Shown in pieces: positions 5,924 through 6,706 of a stretch of 6,706 bases of DNA. Positions within the stretch are counted from its first letter, which is position 1. Each line of letters opens with the position of its first letter. The notes beneath the pieces were generated by a model, which did not search any database, was not told where the DNA came from, and worked only from the letters and a program-made list of their open reading frames with translations. This DNA is from an uncultured Eubacteriales bacterium. GTDB lineage: Bacteria; Bacillota; Clostridia; Monoglobales; Monoglobaceae. The translations under genes and the position numbers were made by a program. The DNA is taken from positions 1-6,706 of the forward strand of contig URZD01000120.1 in assembly GCA_900552305.1 (NCBI GenBank). The letters are read 5' to 3'.

Positions 5924-6162
5924 ATAGGGCAAGTGCTGTAACCTGCGGTGCCACCTATTTTTATACTTTTTCAGAACTCATTCAAGATCCTGCCGACTGA
6001 CGCGCGGCTCACGGCGCACCTACTCGGAAAAACCGTCCGTGTTTTCCCTTTCGGATTGCGGCTTGCAGGGTGTTATTCGCGCGGCTTCACTCCCGCATGG
6101 CTCTCACCGTCCCATGCTCGCTTTCGGCGAACTTCCGCGTTACTTATCCCTGCTCAAACGCC
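5924..6162 (-). promoter_or_regulatory. T-box riboswitch specific for tRNA-Asn, upstream of asnB
   Basis: The minus strand holds a complete T-box leader. Stem I is closed by GCAGGG (6148-6153) and CCCTGC (6065-6070). Its 5' side carries the AGTA loop-E motif and its 3' side GAAT followed by AAC (6072-6074), an Asn codon in the specifier position. A distal helix GCATGG/CCATGC encloses GGTGAGAG with the conserved AG-rich bulge. A stem II-type helix GGAAAA/TTTTCC (6042-6047/6026-6031) has CACGG (6037-6041) in its loop, complementary to CCGTG (6010-6014), forming the stem IIA/B pseudoknot. The antiterminator is ATAGG (5954-5958), bulge TGGCACC (5947-5953), then GCAGG/CTTGC (5942-5946/5929-5933) and CCTAT (5924-5928). 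TGGC pairs with a GCCA acceptor end, which fits the G discriminator of tRNA-Asn. Uncharged tRNA-Asn should therefore switch on asnB and any cotranscribed genes. Confidence 0.93.
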
Positions 6163-6192
6163 TTTATGTACCTGTTTTGTTTACGCCTGCAA
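6163..6192 (-). promoter_or_regulatory. Weak candidate promoter for the T-box-asnB transcript
   Basis: TTGCAG (6187-6192) and CATAAA (6163-6168) on the minus strand are 18 nt apart, each with four of six consensus bases. A start about 7 nt downstream would fall just before stem I of the T-box, which is where such leaders usually begin. The match is poor and the placement depends on that expectation. Confidence 0.25.
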
Positions 6193-6236
6193 GGGCGCTG
6201 AGTTGTCAGCGCCCCTTTGGCTTTTTATCATTTTTT
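6184..6236 (+). terminator. Strong hairpin between the P-II gene and the asnB leader; U-tract on the plus strand
   Basis: GGGCGCTGA (6193-6201) and TCAGCGCCC (6206-6214) form a perfect 9-bp stem with loop GTTG, extendable through AA/TT and GCC/GGC with a bulge. On the plus strand it is followed by CTTTGGCTTTTTATCATTTTTT-like sequence up to 6236, a classic intrinsic terminator shape. No plus-strand gene leads into it. On the minus strand it begins about 20 nt after the P-II stop but is followed only by TTGCAGG, so it would be an inefficient terminator or a 3'-end stabilising hairpin for the P-II mRNA. Confidence 0.55.
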
Positions 6237-6706
6237 ATTCAACGTCCTGTAATGCGTCATATCCTTCTTCGCCCGTCCTTACCTTTACTACGTTCTCAAC
6301 ATCGTATACGAATATCTTGCCGTCGCCGATGTGGCCCGTGTAAAGAGCCTGTTTTGCCGTCTCGATTACCGACCTTACCGGTACCTTGCTTACAACTATG
6401 TCAACCTGTACCTTGGGAAGGAGGTTTGTTTCAACCGGAATACCTCTGTAATACTCCGGCTTGCCCTTCTGCTGACCGCAACCCATAACGTGCGCCACCG
6501 TCATACCGGTTATACCAAGCTCCATCATTGCATTCTTGAGCTTTTCAAATCTTGCCTCCTTGCAGACGATTTCAACCTTTGTGAACTTAGGTTCGCCCTC
6601 AGCCCTTGCCGGCTTTGACGCCGCCGCCTTTTCAACCGTTACCGCCTTTGATACCGGAACATCGCCCATAGGCTCAACCGCCGAGTCAATCGCCGTTGTG
6701 TCAGGC
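6235..6706 (-). CDS. P-II (GlnK/GlnB) domain, probably the C-terminus of an ammonium transporter-P-II fusion; 5' end outside the window
   Basis: P-II proteins sense 2-oxoglutarate and ATP/ADP and gate ammonium transporters and other nitrogen targets. From the Met at 6667-6669, residues 29-144 are a complete P-II domain: FTKVEIVCKEARFEKLKNAM, the T-loop from GCGQQKGKPEYYRG to LLPK, the signature YTGHIGDGKIFV (B-loop) and VKVRTGE. Gln and Lys corresponding to Gln39, Lys58 and Lys90 of E. coli GlnK are kept. The position of the uridylylated Tyr51 is Val (YYRGIPVETN), so control by that modification is unlikely. The first 28 residues are an Ala/Lys/Val-rich linker. The frame stays open to the right edge (PDTTAIDSAVEP before the Met), and there is no ribosome site before that Met. 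A fused upstream domain, most plausibly an Amt transporter, therefore fits better than a stand-alone GlnK. That part is inference. Confidence 0.85.
   Translation of the reverse strand, partial: PDTTAIDSAVEPMGDVPVSKAVTVEKAAASKPARAEGEPKFTKVEIVCKEARFEKLKNAMMELGITGMTVAHVMGCGQQKGKPEYYRGIPVETNLLPKVQVDIVVSKVPVRSVIETAKQALYTGHIGDGKIFVYDVENVVKVRTGEEGYDALQDVE

Noticed and set aside
5912..5926. Four-codon frame ATG-AGA-AAA-CGC-TGA just after the antiterminator, as a leader peptide
   Set aside because: No ribosome site and no Asn codons; the T-box already explains asparagine control.
6039..6488. 149-residue plus-strand open frame over the T-box leader and P-II gene
   Set aside because: It covers structured leader RNA and the antisense of P-II; no ribosome site or family match.

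Overview
The window carries a nitrogen and aspartate-family gene block, and every recognisable gene is on the minus strand. From right to left it holds: the C-terminal part of an ammonium transporter/P-II signalling protein (open at the right edge), an Asn-specific T-box leader, asnB, dapF, dapL, purF, a 276-bp inverted-repeat element, an intrinsic terminator, and a separately promoted rsmD that runs off the left edge. The use of a T-box, the DapL aminotransferase route to diaminopimelate, a PurF with propeptide and Fe-S cysteines, and strong AGGAGG-type ribosome sites together suggest an anaerobic Firmicute of class Clostridia, perhaps an Oscillospirales/Ruminococcaceae-like gut organism. That placement is an inference from gene content and composition, not from a search.

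Region by region: 6235-6706 is a P-II (GlnK/GlnB) domain whose frame stays open upstream with no ribosome site at its first Met, so it is best read as the tail of an Amt-P-II fusion. Positions 5884-6234 hold a perfect 9-bp hairpin and then a T-box leader with specifier codon AAC and acceptor-pairing bulge TGGC, both matching tRNA-Asn, directly before asnB. The genes asnB, dapF, dapL and purF are separated by only 42, 80 and 18 nt and probably form one operon. Positions 431-706 are a MITE-like element whose terminal repeat supplies the purF stop codon. An intrinsic terminator at 219-265 closes the operon after an unusually long 3' UTR, and a near-consensus sigma-A promoter (TTGACA, 17 nt, TAAAAT) then drives rsmD.

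Working together: AsnB turns aspartate and glutamine into asparagine. DapL and DapF carry out successive steps from tetrahydrodipicolinate through LL-DAP to meso-DAP, for peptidoglycan and lysine. PurF spends glutamine to start purine synthesis. P-II reports nitrogen and energy status to ammonium uptake. If the T-box transcript covers all four downstream genes, uncharged tRNA-Asn would control not only asparagine synthesis but also cell-wall precursor and purine synthesis. The two points most worth following are this wide T-box regulon, whose leader lacks an obvious terminator, and the folded inverted-repeat element after purF.
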